Assembly (NCBI GenBank): GCA_025934485.1
Contig: JAICXX010000017.1
Span: 1 to 59,735, forward strand
DNA from: Chitinophagaceae bacterium
GTDB taxonomy: Bacteria > Bacteroidota > Bacteroidia > Chitinophagales > Chitinophagaceae
DNA: 59,735 nt
Direction: 5' to 3'
Positions 17,481-25,734 of the stretch are shown in pieces. The first letter of the stretch is position 1. Every line of letters starts with the position of its first letter. The notes below the pieces were generated by a model that saw only the letters and a list, made by a program, of their open reading frames with translations, was not told the DNA's origin and did no database searches. A program made the position numbers and the translations under genes.

Positions 17481-18257
17481 ATGAGCGCTGGACTATCAAA
17501 ATCTACCGAAAGACTTATCAATATCATCGTATGCGTTGGTGCGGCTGTCGTAATCTTCGGGGCCCTGCAAAAGATCCTGCATACCAAATTGGCCGACTTC
17601 TTCCTGACCGCTGGTCTGCTGACCGAGGCCCTGATCTTCCTGGTTTATGCGTTCTTGCCGCCTCCCGGAGGTGAAATGCATGCCCTGGTCGAAGCCCTGC
17701 CGAAACTGGCTGGCGGTTCTACCGGCAACCCTGCCCTCGACAAGATGGACAAGATGCTGCAGGAAGCCGACATCACCCCGGCTAACCTCAAGAACCTGAG
17801 CGAAGGTTTCAAGAAGTTCGGCACGACCGTTGAAAAGATCAGCGACGTATCCGGCGCCCTCGCCGCTACGACCGAATACACTAACAAGACTAAAGAAGCC
17901 GCTGTTGCTCTCGATAGCATGAAGGGTGCATATCAAAATGCAACCAACACTATCGGAAGCTTCAACGCCGCTGCCGATAGCACCAAACAATTCCATTCGC
18001 AGGTGCAGGTCCTGACCAAGAACCTGGGTTCGCTGAACGCGATCTACGAATTGGAACTACAGGATACCAACAACCACCTGAAAGCCATGAACAATTTCTA
18101 TGGCAATCTGGCCAAGGCATCCGAAGCCATGCAAGGCAGCGTAGCCGACGCTAAGAAAACGCAGGAGCAGATCGCACAGCTCGCCAAGAACCTGGGTAAT
18201 CTCAACCATGTCTATGGCAATATGCTGAGCGCAATGCAAGGCCGCCCGACGGCATAA
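17481..18257 (+). CDS. gldL: GldL, inner membrane component of the T9SS motor
   Basis: The 258-residue protein has two transmembrane helices near its N-terminus (about 11-30 and 38-58) and a long, mostly helical cytoplasmic C-terminal region rich in Ala, Asn and Lys. Helix 2 contains a glutamate at residue 49 (LLTEALIF) and there are Arg11 and Lys31 in or near helix 1, corresponding to the charged membrane residues held to couple proton flow to motion in the GldL-GldM motor. Length and order (K-L-M-N) are standard. The gap to gldM is 115 bases with a small hairpin. Confidence 0.95.
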   Translation: MSAGLSKSTERLINIIVCVGAAVVIFGALQKILHTKLADFFLTAGLLTEALIFLVYAFLPPPGGEMHALVEALPKLAGGSTGNPALDKMDKMLQEADITPANLKNLSEGFKKFGTTVEKISDVSGALAATTEYTNKTKEAAVALDSMKGAYQNATNTIGSFNAAADSTKQFHSQVQVLTKNLGSLNAIYELELQDTNNHLKAMNNFYGNLAKASEAMQGSVADAKKTQEQIAQLAKNLGNLNHVYGNMLSAMQGRPTA

Positions 18258-18310
18258 TTGGAGCCCTATTAGCCCGATGAGCCCGTTTTTTCCGGCCCGC
18301 AATGAATCCT

Positions 18311-18328
18311 GAGTCGCTTTGGTGACTC
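18311..18328 (+). promoter_or_regulatory. Small hairpin between gldL and gldM
   Basis: GAGTC pairs with GACTC across the eight-base loop GCTTTGGT, 53 bases after the gldL stop. Five base pairs are weak alone; it is listed because every gap in this operon has a hairpin. Confidence 0.35.
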
Positions 18329-18372
18329 GACTATTGAAAAACTATTACAAAGAGATTATAATTTACTGACCC

Positions 18373-19965
18373 ATGTCTTTACCAAAAGAGCCGCGGCAGA
18401 AGATGATCAACATGATGTACCTGGTGCTTACGGCGCTTCTCGCGCTGAACGTATCGGTGGAAGTGTTGAATGCCTTCAAGACCGTGAACCATAGCATCGA
18501 ACGATCCAACCTGGTCGTCGATGCAAAGAATAACCTCACTTATGATGCTTTCGCCCGCGAGGTAGCCAATCCGCAGACCGCGGATCAAGCCAAAACCTGG
18601 ATGCCTGCTGCCATGCAGGTGAAATCGATGGCCGCCACGTTCACCATCTGGCTGGACAGCCTCAAAGAAAAGCTGATCAACGAGAGCTCTCCCTCCATGA
18701 AGGATGGCCGCCGCGAATTCGCGGACGGTAACCTCGATGCCGCTACCCGCATCTTCGACGTGCAGGGCCAGGGCAAGATCCTATACGACAGTATTGGGAA
18801 GTTCCGCAAGGACCTGCTGAATATTCTGAATCCCAATAATTTCCCGGGCATCTCGGATAAGGTCAAACAAGACCTCCTTGCACAACAGGCCGAATTCGCC
18901 AAACGCCTGCCCGTCGATAACCGCATCCCGCCAAGCCAGGAAGGTAATGAGATGGTGGGTAGCGACAGCGCCCATATCTGGACGATCCGTTACTTCCATA
19001 TGACCCCGACCATCGCAGCGCTGACGATCCTCTCGAAATTCCAGAGCGATATCAAGAACTCCGAGTCGCAGGTCGTCGACTTCCTGCACAAGCAGGTGGG
19101 CGAAGTAAAAATCGTATTTAACAAATTCGAACCACTCGTCGAAGCCAACGCGAGTTATGTAATGCCCGGTGACGCTGTCGACGTGACCGCAGGTGTCGGC
19201 GCCTTTAGCGACGCTGCCAAACCCGAAATCACGATCAACGGCCAGCATTTTGACACAGGTCCCGACGGAACCGCGCTTTATCATACCACGGCCTCAGGCG
19301 CAGGCGAACATTCCGTTGTCGTGCACATCGTCTATAAAAAGCCCGATGGCTCCGATGGCACGGCCGACAAGACGATCAAGTATACGGTAGGCGTTCCGTC
19401 CGGCGCCTCCATCTTCCTCGAAAAGATGAACGTGGTATATGTGAAGGAAGACAACCCCGTGCGCATCTCCGGTGGTAGCGTTGGTGCGGAAAAGGTACAC
19501 GTCAGCTTTGATAAGGGTGAAATAACCCATACCTCGGGTGACGAATATATTGTCGTTCCTACTACCCCAGGCGATGGCCATATCACTGTCAATGCCAATG
19601 GTAAGCCCTTCTCCTTTGATGTACGCGTCAAATACCTGCCGAACCCCGTAGGTTTCATAGGTACCAAGATGGGTGGCATCATGTCCTCGGCTGAATTCAA
19701 AGCCAACGGCGCCTTGCTGGCCCGCCTCGAGAACTCCGAATTTCAGAGCGCCTTCCAGGTCGTCAGCTATAAAATTGGTGCACTGGGCGGCAACGTCAAC
19801 CAATACCAGGAAGCACCCAACGAAGGTGCCCGCTGGACCGGTGCCGCGGCTGCGATCGTAGCAAAGTCCTCCCCCGGTACGAACATCTTCTTCACGGAGA
19901 TCCACGTAAAGGGTAAGGATGGCCGGATCCGCGAACTGCCGCCGATGGTGTTCAACTTGAAATAA
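18373..19965 (+). CDS. gldM: GldM, periplasm-spanning component of the T9SS motor
   Basis: The 530-residue protein has one N-terminal transmembrane helix (INMMYLVLTALLALNVSVEVL, about 11-31, preceded by PKEPRQK) and a periplasmic part made of the four GldM domains, the last ones rich in beta structure with conserved glycines (GTNIFFTEIHVKG, near the end). GldM dimers pass through the GldL ring and reach the GldK/N ring, transmitting motion to the outer membrane. Length matches the family. The gap to gldN is 69 bases and is mostly a strong stem-loop. Confidence 0.95.
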   Translation: MSLPKEPRQKMINMMYLVLTALLALNVSVEVLNAFKTVNHSIERSNLVVDAKNNLTYDAFAREVANPQTADQAKTWMPAAMQVKSMAATFTIWLDSLKEKLINESSPSMKDGRREFADGNLDAATRIFDVQGQGKILYDSIGKFRKDLLNILNPNNFPGISDKVKQDLLAQQAEFAKRLPVDNRIPPSQEGNEMVGSDSAHIWTIRYFHMTPTIAALTILSKFQSDIKNSESQVVDFLHKQVGEVKIVFNKFEPLVEANASYVMPGDAVDVTAGVGAFSDAAKPEITINGQHFDTGPDGTALYHTTASGAGEHSVVVHIVYKKPDGSDGTADKTIKYTVGVPSGASIFLEKMNVVYVKEDNPVRISGGSVGAEKVHVSFDKGEITHTSGDEYIVVPTTPGDGHITVNANGKPFSFDVRVKYLPNPVGFIGTKMGGIMSSAEFKANGALLARLENSEFQSAFQVVSYKIGALGGNVNQYQEAPNEGARWTGAAAAIVAKSSPGTNIFFTEIHVKGKDGRIRELPPMVFNLK

Positions 19966-19975
19966 AGAATAATAA

Positions 19976-20015
19976 ATCTGTCCGCCATCTCAAAGTCTTA
20001 GAGAGGCGGACAGAT
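19976..20015 (+). promoter_or_regulatory. Strong stem-loop between gldM and gldN
   Basis: ATCTGTCCGCC (19976-19986) and, past one unpaired A, TCTC pair with GAGA and GGCGGACAGAT (20001-20015) across a nine-base loop: 15 pairs in all. It ends 19 bases before the gldN ATG and lacks a T-run on the plus strand, so processing, attenuation or translational control of gldN is plausible. Confidence 0.65.
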
Positions 20016-20034
20016 CTTTCAAAAAAAGAACGAG

Positions 20035-21078
20035 ATGAAAAAGTATCTTATCAGATTATGTGTACTGGCGATAGCTGGTTCGATCCTTGTGGGGAACGCC
20101 AACGCGCAGACGAGGAAAAAACGTGCGACAGTTGGCCACAGGACCACCAAGCCTAAGAAGAAGAACAATACCACGAAGGATCAGGCTGCTGCTGACGCTT
20201 CGGTGGCCCCCGCCAAGGACACTACCAAGCCCGCTGTGGTGCTGCAAGCGGATATCAAGCTCGATACGCCGCGCAGATCGCTCCGCAACGACGCCGTTAT
20301 CGAGCGTAATCTGGTAAAGGATCGTACGCCGCTGCCTTATCAGCACATCCGCGAGGACGATGCCGTATACCGTCAGCGCGTATGGGAAGAGATCGACGTA
20401 CACGAGAAGATGAACCTGCCCTTCGTATACAAGGCAAAGGAAGATAATGGCGACCAGCGGCTGATCTATATTCTGCTGAATGCAATCAAGGCCGGCCAGA
20501 TCACCGCCTTTGACGCTAACGTAGACGATAGGTTCACTACACCCATGACCTTTCAGGATATTGCCGGCCGGCTCGTGGCTCAGCCCCACACCATCCAGGT
20601 GCCCGATCTCAAGAACGACCCTGATGGTTCCAAAGGCCTGATGCGCGATACACTGATCCAGGAAGAATTCGATCCTGAAAAGATCGAGCGCTACCAGATC
20701 AAGGAAGAGTGGGTATTCGACAAAGAAACCTCGACCCTCCAGGTCCGGATCCTGGGTATCGCCCCGGAAAAGACGATCACGAACCCCGACGGTTCCTTCC
20801 TCGCGGTTACGCCGATCTTCTGGGTATACTATCCTGACTGCCGCCCGCTGTTCGCCAAATACGAAGCGTACAATGGTAAGAACTTCGGCGCCCGCATGAG
20901 CTGGGAAGAGCTGTTCGAAAGCCGGATGTTCTCCGGCCGCGTGATCAAATCCACCATCGACAACCCAGGCGACCAATACATCGCCAACTATATCAAAGAC
21001 CCCATCCTTCGTTTGCTGGAAGGGGACAAGATCAAAGAAAAGATCTTCAACTACGAGCAGGATCTCTGGTCGTACTAG
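20035..21078 (+). CDS. gldN: GldN, T9SS ring protein
   Basis: The 347-residue secreted protein has a signal peptide (about 1-24, ending NANAQ), a Lys/Thr/Ala-rich linker to about residue 70 and the GldN/PorN domain (DDAVYRQRVWEEIDVHEKMN, LLNAIKAGQITAF, and a C-terminal MSWEELFESRMFSGRVIKS). GldN binds GldK to form the periplasmic ring of the type IX secretion system. It is the last gene of the operon; a 14-bp perfect stem-loop follows 58 bases after its stop. The call follows from motifs and gene order. Confidence 0.94.
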   Translation: MKKYLIRLCVLAIAGSILVGNANAQTRKKRATVGHRTTKPKKKNNTTKDQAAADASVAPAKDTTKPAVVLQADIKLDTPRRSLRNDAVIERNLVKDRTPLPYQHIREDDAVYRQRVWEEIDVHEKMNLPFVYKAKEDNGDQRLIYILLNAIKAGQITAFDANVDDRFTTPMTFQDIAGRLVAQPHTIQVPDLKNDPDGSKGLMRDTLIQEEFDPEKIERYQIKEEWVFDKETSTLQVRILGIAPEKTITNPDGSFLAVTPIFWVYYPDCRPLFAKYEAYNGKNFGARMSWEELFESRMFSGRVIKSTIDNPGDQYIANYIKDPILRLLEGDKIKEKIFNYEQDLWSY

Positions 21079-21136
21079 ACATCTATCCCGGGCCGCCGCC
21101 GGCGACTCAGGGATGATATCGATCAACTTTTTTACC

Positions 21137-21170
21137 CGAACGGGCGCCGCATGTTAGCGGCGCCCGTTCG
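21137..21170. terminator. 14-bp perfect stem-loop after gldN
   Basis: CGAACGGGCGCCGC pairs perfectly with GCGGCGCCCGTTCG across the six-base loop ATGTTA. A short T-run precedes it on the plus strand and none follows, so termination efficiency is uncertain, but it is the natural 3' boundary of the gld operon. Confidence 0.65.
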
Positions 21171-21245
21171 CATTTGATAAATTAAGTAACTATAAATTAA
21201 TCAGTTATTCCGGGTTGTTTTTTTAAAAATACCCACTGTCGGGTA

Positions 21246-21275
21246 TTGCCGGATTGAATAGTTTTACTACTTTTA
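21246..21275 (+). promoter_or_regulatory. Promoter-like pair ahead of a candidate small RNA
   Basis: TTG (21246-21248), a 19-base spacer and TACTTTTA (21268-21275) differ from the consensus by one base in each box. It points to the terminator 36 bases downstream and not to any gene. Confidence 0.35.
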
Positions 21276-21281
21276 CATCGG

Positions 21282-21343
21282 TTTTTCATAGGATATTGGA
21301 TTTTAAAAACGGGGCTGGATATCTATCCTGGCCCCTTTTTTTT
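21282..21343 (+). ncRNA. Candidate small RNA of about 60 bases
   Basis: A transcript starting near 21282 from the promoter-like pair would end at the T-run of the terminator at 21311-21343. Nothing else in the region explains a terminator placed 170 bases beyond the gldN stem-loop. The sequence is not recognised as any known RNA; a second, back-up terminator of gldN is the main alternative. Confidence 0.3.
21311..21343 (+). terminator. Rho-independent terminator
   Basis: GGGGC, one unpaired T, GGAT, the loop ATCT, ATCC, two unpaired bases and GCCCC form a nine-pair interrupted stem followed directly by eight T residues on the plus strand. Confidence 0.75.
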
Positions 21344-21406
21344 ACCAGCCTATCCGCCCTCGAACGACCATTAACGACCCGTGTAAGCTCTGGCGGACGT
21401 TTGCTC

Positions 21407-23251
21407 TTAGTCCTTTTGACTATCTTCCCTAGGTGTCTGATCGACGGCCTTCTCCGCAAAATGCGCATAGACGAGCCTGGCCTTCGCGGGACCGATGATC
21501 TCCGCTATCTCCTCCTCGGAACTCTGCCGGATCTTACCCACGCTCCTGAACCGTTTCAACAACATATCCGCCGTTTTTTTCCCTACCCCATCGATGTGCT
21601 CCAGCTCATTGGTAAAGGTTCCCTTACTTCTTTTTTGCCGGTGGAACGTGATGCCGAAACGATGCACCTCGTCGCGGATGCGCCGGACCAGCTGCAGGCT
21701 ATCGCTGTTATACGGCAGCTTTATCGACTCGGTATCGCCGGGAAAGAACAGCTCTTCTTCATTCTTTGCGAGACCGACTACCGTCATCATTCCTACGATA
21801 CCCAGCTCCGTGATGCTTTCCATTGCCGCACCGAGCTGTCCCTTGCCGCCATCGATGATCACCAGCTGCGGCAGGCTCTGGCTTTCGTCCAGCAGTCGTT
21901 TATATCTGCGGTGCACGACCTCCTTCATGGTCGCGAAATCGTTGATGCCCTGCACTGTCTTGACATTGTAGTGGCGGTAATCTTTTTTGCTCTCCACCCC
22001 GTCGCGAAAACACACCATTGCCGACACGGGATAGCTGCCCTGGAAATTGGAGTTATCGAAACATTCGATATGCACCGGCAACTCGGAGAGCTGCAGGTCT
22101 TCCATGAGCTGATACAGCACCTGCCGCCGTTCATCGGGGGTCTTGCCTTCGAGCTGTAACATCTTTTTCCGGCGCAGCTCTTCGCGGAAATAAGCGACAT
22201 TCTTCTCCGAAAGGTCCAGCAGCTTCTTTTTATCGCCCCCCTTGGGGATCGTCTGGATGACACCATCTTCAGGAAAATCAATTGTGATCGGCAGGATCAG
22301 TTCGTGGGCCATGCTGTTGAACGTATCCCGCAGTTGTGCTACCGCAAATGCAAGCACTTCGTCGTCCGCTTCTTCGAGATGTGTTTCTAATTGTGTTGTA
22401 TGCGTTTGTACGATAGTGCCATTTTCTATCATCAGGTAATTGATATAGGCCATATCGCCATCCCGCGCGATCGAGAACACATCGGCATTGCTCAGATGTC
22501 TGCTCACGATCACGCTGCGCGATTCATAGTTCTCGAGGTGTTCTATCTTTTTGCGGACCATCTCGGCTTTCTCGAAATCCATGCGTTCCGCCAGCTCGCG
22601 CATCTCCTTTTTAAATTCCTGGATCAGCGGGCTCAATTGCCCCTTGAGAATATTCTTTAGCTGGATCAGCCCCGCGGCATAGTCCTCCGGTGTTTGCAAT
22701 CCCTGACAAGGGCCCTTGCAATTGCCGAGGTGATATTCCAGACACACCTTGTATTTGCCTTTTTTGATCTGGTTCTCGCTCAGGTTGAGCTGACAGGTTC
22801 GTAGCTGAATATTGCTTTTCACGAGGTCGAGCAGCTCGCGCACGCGGCCCACCGAGGTAAAGGGTCCCAGGTACTGCGACCCGTCCTCTATCTTCCGCCG
22901 GGTGAGGAAGACCCGCGGGAACGGTTCGTTCTTGATGACGATGAACGGATAGCTCTTATCGTCTTTTAGGTTGATGTTGAACTTGGGTTGGAATTGTTTG
23001 ATCAGCGAGTTCTCCAGCAGGAAGGCGTCCTGTTCCGAGTTCACGATCGTGAATTCGATGCGCCGGATACGCTGTACCAGCTCGTGGGTCTTATAGGTCG
23101 TAAAGGTCTTGGTGAAATAAGAGCTCACCCGTTTGCGGAGGTTCTTGGCCTTACCCACATAGACGAGCTCGTCTTTCTCGTCGAAGTATTTGTAGATGCC
23201 GGGGTTTATCGGAATCGTGCCCGAGATCTCGCTGAATTGTTCGGCTGTCAT
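21407..23251 (-). CDS. uvrC: UvrC, excinuclease ABC subunit C
   Basis: The 614-residue protein has the N-terminal GIY-YIG nuclease (PGIYKYFDEKDELVYVGKAK, residues 18-37), a cysteine-bearing segment (CLEYHLGNCKGPCQG), a UVR motif near 205-240, an RNase H-like nuclease core (IECFDNSNFQGSYPVSAMV, VIIDGGKGQLGAA) and C-terminal helix-hairpin-helix repeats (IDGVGKKTADMLL). It makes the two incisions in nucleotide excision repair. It is the last gene of the minus-strand run that begins with an ECF sigma factor; its ATG lies eight bases after the lipoprotein stop, so it can be co-transcribed with that cluster. Confidence 0.96.
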   Translation of the reverse strand: MTAEQFSEISGTIPINPGIYKYFDEKDELVYVGKAKNLRKRVSSYFTKTFTTYKTHELVQRIRRIEFTIVNSEQDAFLLENSLIKQFQPKFNINLKDDKSYPFIVIKNEPFPRVFLTRRKIEDGSQYLGPFTSVGRVRELLDLVKSNIQLRTCQLNLSENQIKKGKYKVCLEYHLGNCKGPCQGLQTPEDYAAGLIQLKNILKGQLSPLIQEFKKEMRELAERMDFEKAEMVRKKIEHLENYESRSVIVSRHLSNADVFSIARDGDMAYINYLMIENGTIVQTHTTQLETHLEEADDEVLAFAVAQLRDTFNSMAHELILPITIDFPEDGVIQTIPKGGDKKKLLDLSEKNVAYFREELRRKKMLQLEGKTPDERRQVLYQLMEDLQLSELPVHIECFDNSNFQGSYPVSAMVCFRDGVESKKDYRHYNVKTVQGINDFATMKEVVHRRYKRLLDESQSLPQLVIIDGGKGQLGAAMESITELGIVGMMTVVGLAKNEEELFFPGDTESIKLPYNSDSLQLVRRIRDEVHRFGITFHRQKRSKGTFTNELEHIDGVGKKTADMLLKRFRSVGKIRQSSEEEIAEIIGPAKARLVYAHFAEKAVDQTPREDSQKD

Positions 23252-23259
23252 AATCTTAC

Positions 23260-23895
23260 TTATTGTTCTGCTTCGTCACTGGCCCAGGAGACCCGCACCT
23301 GCTCGTCTTTCGGCGCCTGGCCCTTGACATAGATCCGGTTTACTATGGTGAACCCATGCCTGGCCCGCCAGAGCAGCTTCTGCAGGATAACAGTGTCACC
23401 CGCGGAATGCTTCCTTTCCATATAGATACTCTTTACCTCCTGCGCCTGAACGCCGCGTGTCGTTAGTACATCTACGCGCTGCAGCGGATTCGTTTTATCG
23501 GTGGGGGTATAGGTAAAGGTTATACTCTCCGTGGCCCTGTCTGCAAAAGAGTTTTCCGTGAAATTATTATTCAGCCCGCCGTTCCGGATCTCGGGCGGCA
23601 GGAATTGCAAGGCGAGGGTGTTGAAATCGCCCGTGGTGATCAGCGTGGAATCGGTGCGGTTGTCGTGTGTGACATATTTCCAGAAAGCCATGGGCATCGA
23701 GTCCACGCTAAGGATCTCTGCTTCCAGGTAATCGTCTACCGGAAAGAACTGGTCTTTAGCAGCGCCGGAATTCCGGGCGGCCAGGGAGTCTTGGGAGTGG
23801 GTCGAAGTAGGGGCATGGTGGCCGCAGGAGGACAGGCTTACCCACAACACGAAAAAGGGGATAAAAAGGAGAACGAGGACAACGGGATATTTCAT
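23260..23895 (-). CDS. Lipoprotein of unknown function (sigma cluster)
   Basis: The 211-residue protein has a hydrophobic signal (MKYPVVLVLLFIPFFVLWV) and a lipobox LSSC at about residues 21-24. The mature part has no domain I recognise; it looks like a beta-rich fold of about 150 residues (AEILSVDSMPMAFWKYV, DSTLITTGDFNTLALQFLP, RATESITFTYTPTDKTNPLQ). An alternative ATG five codons upstream is not needed. It lies between a trans-envelope barrel protein (56-base gap) and uvrC (eight-base gap), so it could be the third part of an envelope-sensing unit. That role is inference from position. Confidence 0.75.
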   Translation of the reverse strand: MKYPVVLVLLFIPFFVLWVSLSSCGHHAPTSTHSQDSLAARNSGAAKDQFFPVDDYLEAEILSVDSMPMAFWKYVTHDNRTDSTLITTGDFNTLALQFLPPEIRNGGLNNNFTENSFADRATESITFTYTPTDKTNPLQRVDVLTTRGVQAQEVKSIYMERKHSAGDTVILQKLLWRARHGFTIVNRIYVKGQAPKDEQVRVSWASDEAEQ

Positions 23896-23951
23896 TTGGC
23901 AAAAATACAATCTTTTTGCGCCGCGGGGCCCTGCGGGGAGTTGGCCGGGCG

Positions 23952-25673
23952 TTACGGAATCGACTTCGTGATCCCGATCTTGAGCCCATAGCTTTTCAGG
24001 TACTCGGACGTCCCGGATTGCGAAGTGTAAGAGGAGAGGAGCTGATAACGGAGCTCGGGGCCGATCTGCCAGCGGATATTGCCCACGCGATAGGAGAGGA
24101 AGGCCTCCGCGCCGGCATAGAAGTTCAGCTTCCGGTACATGGTCGGGCTCTTGTCGTACCGGGTATAACCCGATGAGAGCATATAAGAACTGCTGTTCAG
24201 CAAATAGGTGGGTGCGATCGTCGCGGCCAGGTTGAACTGCAACTGTTCGTTGCCGAGCACGCGCAATTCGAATCCCACGGGAGCCGAAAGCTGGTAGTAA
24301 TCGTTATACACCGTGACGGAAGTTTGTTTGCCGCTGCGGGCCATGGGCATGCCCGTTGAGCTGATCGAATCCATCATGATGCCATATGGCGACTGCAGTG
24401 TGGTCGTGGCGGCCGTTCCATTGGCGCCTTTGTCTTCGTAGGCTTTTATCGGGAACCGGGTGAAATTGAATTGCAACCCGCCTTTGACCGAAAGATTCCG
24501 CGAGAGCCGGTAAAGGATGGTGCCGCTGGCCTCAAACCCAAACCCCGGCCGGTGATCGATATAGCTATTGGGGCCACCCGGAGGAGTGCCGTTGACACCC
24601 AGCGGATACAGCTTATCGGCGCCGGCATCGCTGCCGCCCATCGAGCGGTAGCTTACGGTGGGTGACAAGCTCAGCTCCAGATACGTTCTGCCGCTTTTGG
24701 GCGTAGTCTCCAGGAGATTCATCGCATAATCGTGTAACCAGTTCGCACGCTGGGCATCTTCCGATTCCGCAATCTCTTTGGCCGAGGCCCTGGTGGAGGC
24801 GCCGGCGGACTGTGCCAGCAGGCTCTGACCGTTCACACCGCTGCGGTTACCTGTGGACGTTTGCACAGCGGCGTTCGTGCGGGCATAGCGGCCTTCGTGT
24901 GCGCCCCTGGCACTCAGGCTTTCGATCACGTTCTGCGCCGTGAGCCCATCCGTGCCGATCTCCGCACCCGTGGTCCGGCTGTCACCGGCGAGGCGGCCGT
25001 CACCGGCAATGCGGCTGTCGCGACCATCGGCAGCTATGCGTCCGTCGTTTTGAGTGTGCTGCTCATCGGCGCCTGCCCGTTGATCGTCGCCTGTAGCGTG
25101 CCCGTCATCCGCCGTACCCCGCCCGTCGTCGTGGGTGAGCGCCGCAAGGGCGTTGTTATCCGTTGCCGGCGTTCTGGCGGCTATGACATCGAGATCGGGT
25201 GCTTGTGCCGGCAGCTTGACGACATGGCTGAGCCATTCCGAGAGATCGCTCTGGCTAAGTACCGGGTGCCCCACCGTGATCGAAATGCCTGCAACGGCGG
25301 GATCCCATTCCTGGGAGGCAATATCATTATCGGAATCGTTATGCCGCGTAGTGGCAGCAGTATTGGCGGGCCTCAGGTTAGCCATCGGCGCATGCGGAGT
25401 ATTTTCGACCGCGGGTTTGGCAACATCGGCCACCGCACCCGTCGCGGACTTGTGGAGCGCAGGATGATTCGAAGGAAGGATCAGTTCACGGCCGGCCATA
25501 AAAAGAATGCCTGTTACCAGGAAAGCCATGCTGCCGATGAACCATTTTCTTTTAGTATGTAAAGCGCTGTGGACACCCTTCCATACGTTCTCGGAAGGGT
25601 ACATTTTGTATTGTTCTGTCTTTCCCCTGATGAGTTCTTCAAAATCGTCGCTATAGAAGCTGTTCTCCTTCAT
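23952..25673 (-). CDS. Membrane-anchored protein with a C-terminal outer-membrane-type beta-barrel
   Basis: The 573-residue protein has a cytoplasmic-looking N-terminus (residues 1-43, with FEELIRGKTEQYKMYPSENVW as in Bacteroidota anti-sigma-like proteins), one hydrophobic helix at about 44-60, a long linker of about 270 residues, and a C-terminal domain (about 329-573) of alternating strands that looks like an OmpA/porin-type barrel (YLELSLSPTVSYRSMGG, FGFEASGTILYRLSRN, LSVKGGLQFNFTRF, and a final strand ending ITKSIP). The linker contains an Asp/Gly/Arg-rich imperfect repeat (DGR/DDG units, residues 181-243). If both ends fold as they look, the protein would span both membranes. The ECF sigma gene lies 61 bases upstream, so an anti-sigma role is likely but inferred. 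Confidence 0.7.
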   Translation of the reverse strand: MKENSFYSDDFEELIRGKTEQYKMYPSENVWKGVHSALHTKRKWFIGSMAFLVTGILFMAGRELILPSNHPALHKSATGAVADVAKPAVENTPHAPMANLRPANTAATTRHNDSDNDIASQEWDPAVAGISITVGHPVLSQSDLSEWLSHVVKLPAQAPDLDVIAARTPATDNNALAALTHDDGRGTADDGHATGDDQRAGADEQHTQNDGRIAADGRDSRIAGDGRLAGDSRTTGAEIGTDGLTAQNVIESLSARGAHEGRYARTNAAVQTSTGNRSGVNGQSLLAQSAGASTRASAKEIAESEDAQRANWLHDYAMNLLETTPKSGRTYLELSLSPTVSYRSMGGSDAGADKLYPLGVNGTPPGGPNSYIDHRPGFGFEASGTILYRLSRNLSVKGGLQFNFTRFPIKAYEDKGANGTAATTTLQSPYGIMMDSISSTGMPMARSGKQTSVTVYNDYYQLSAPVGFELRVLGNEQLQFNLAATIAPTYLLNSSSYMLSSGYTRYDKSPTMYRKLNFYAGAEAFLSYRVGNIRWQIGPELRYQLLSSYTSQSGTSEYLKSYGLKIGITKSIP

Positions 25674-25734
25674 TTGTCAATCAGTTTTAGGGATGTTTTC
25701 ATGGATTGGATTTAATAAACAAAAAGACGCTAAC

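Larger units (their letters stand above)
21079..21406. other. 328-base intergenic region between gldN and uvrC (convergent)
   Basis: It holds the hairpin at 21137-21170, an AT-rich stretch, a promoter-like pair at 21246-21275 and an intrinsic terminator at 21311-21343. No coding frame of its own was accepted: the plus frame that begins at 21254 runs antisense through uvrC. Confidence 0.6.

Noticed and set aside
21254..22159. A 301-codon plus frame after gldN.
   Set aside because: Mostly antisense to uvrC; its first part covers the candidate small RNA and terminator, which cannot be coding.
24960..25140. Repetitive DNA inside the barrel gene considered as a CRISPR or microsatellite.
   Set aside because: It encodes the degenerate Asp/Gly/Arg-rich linker in a continuous frame; units are irregular and part of the protein.
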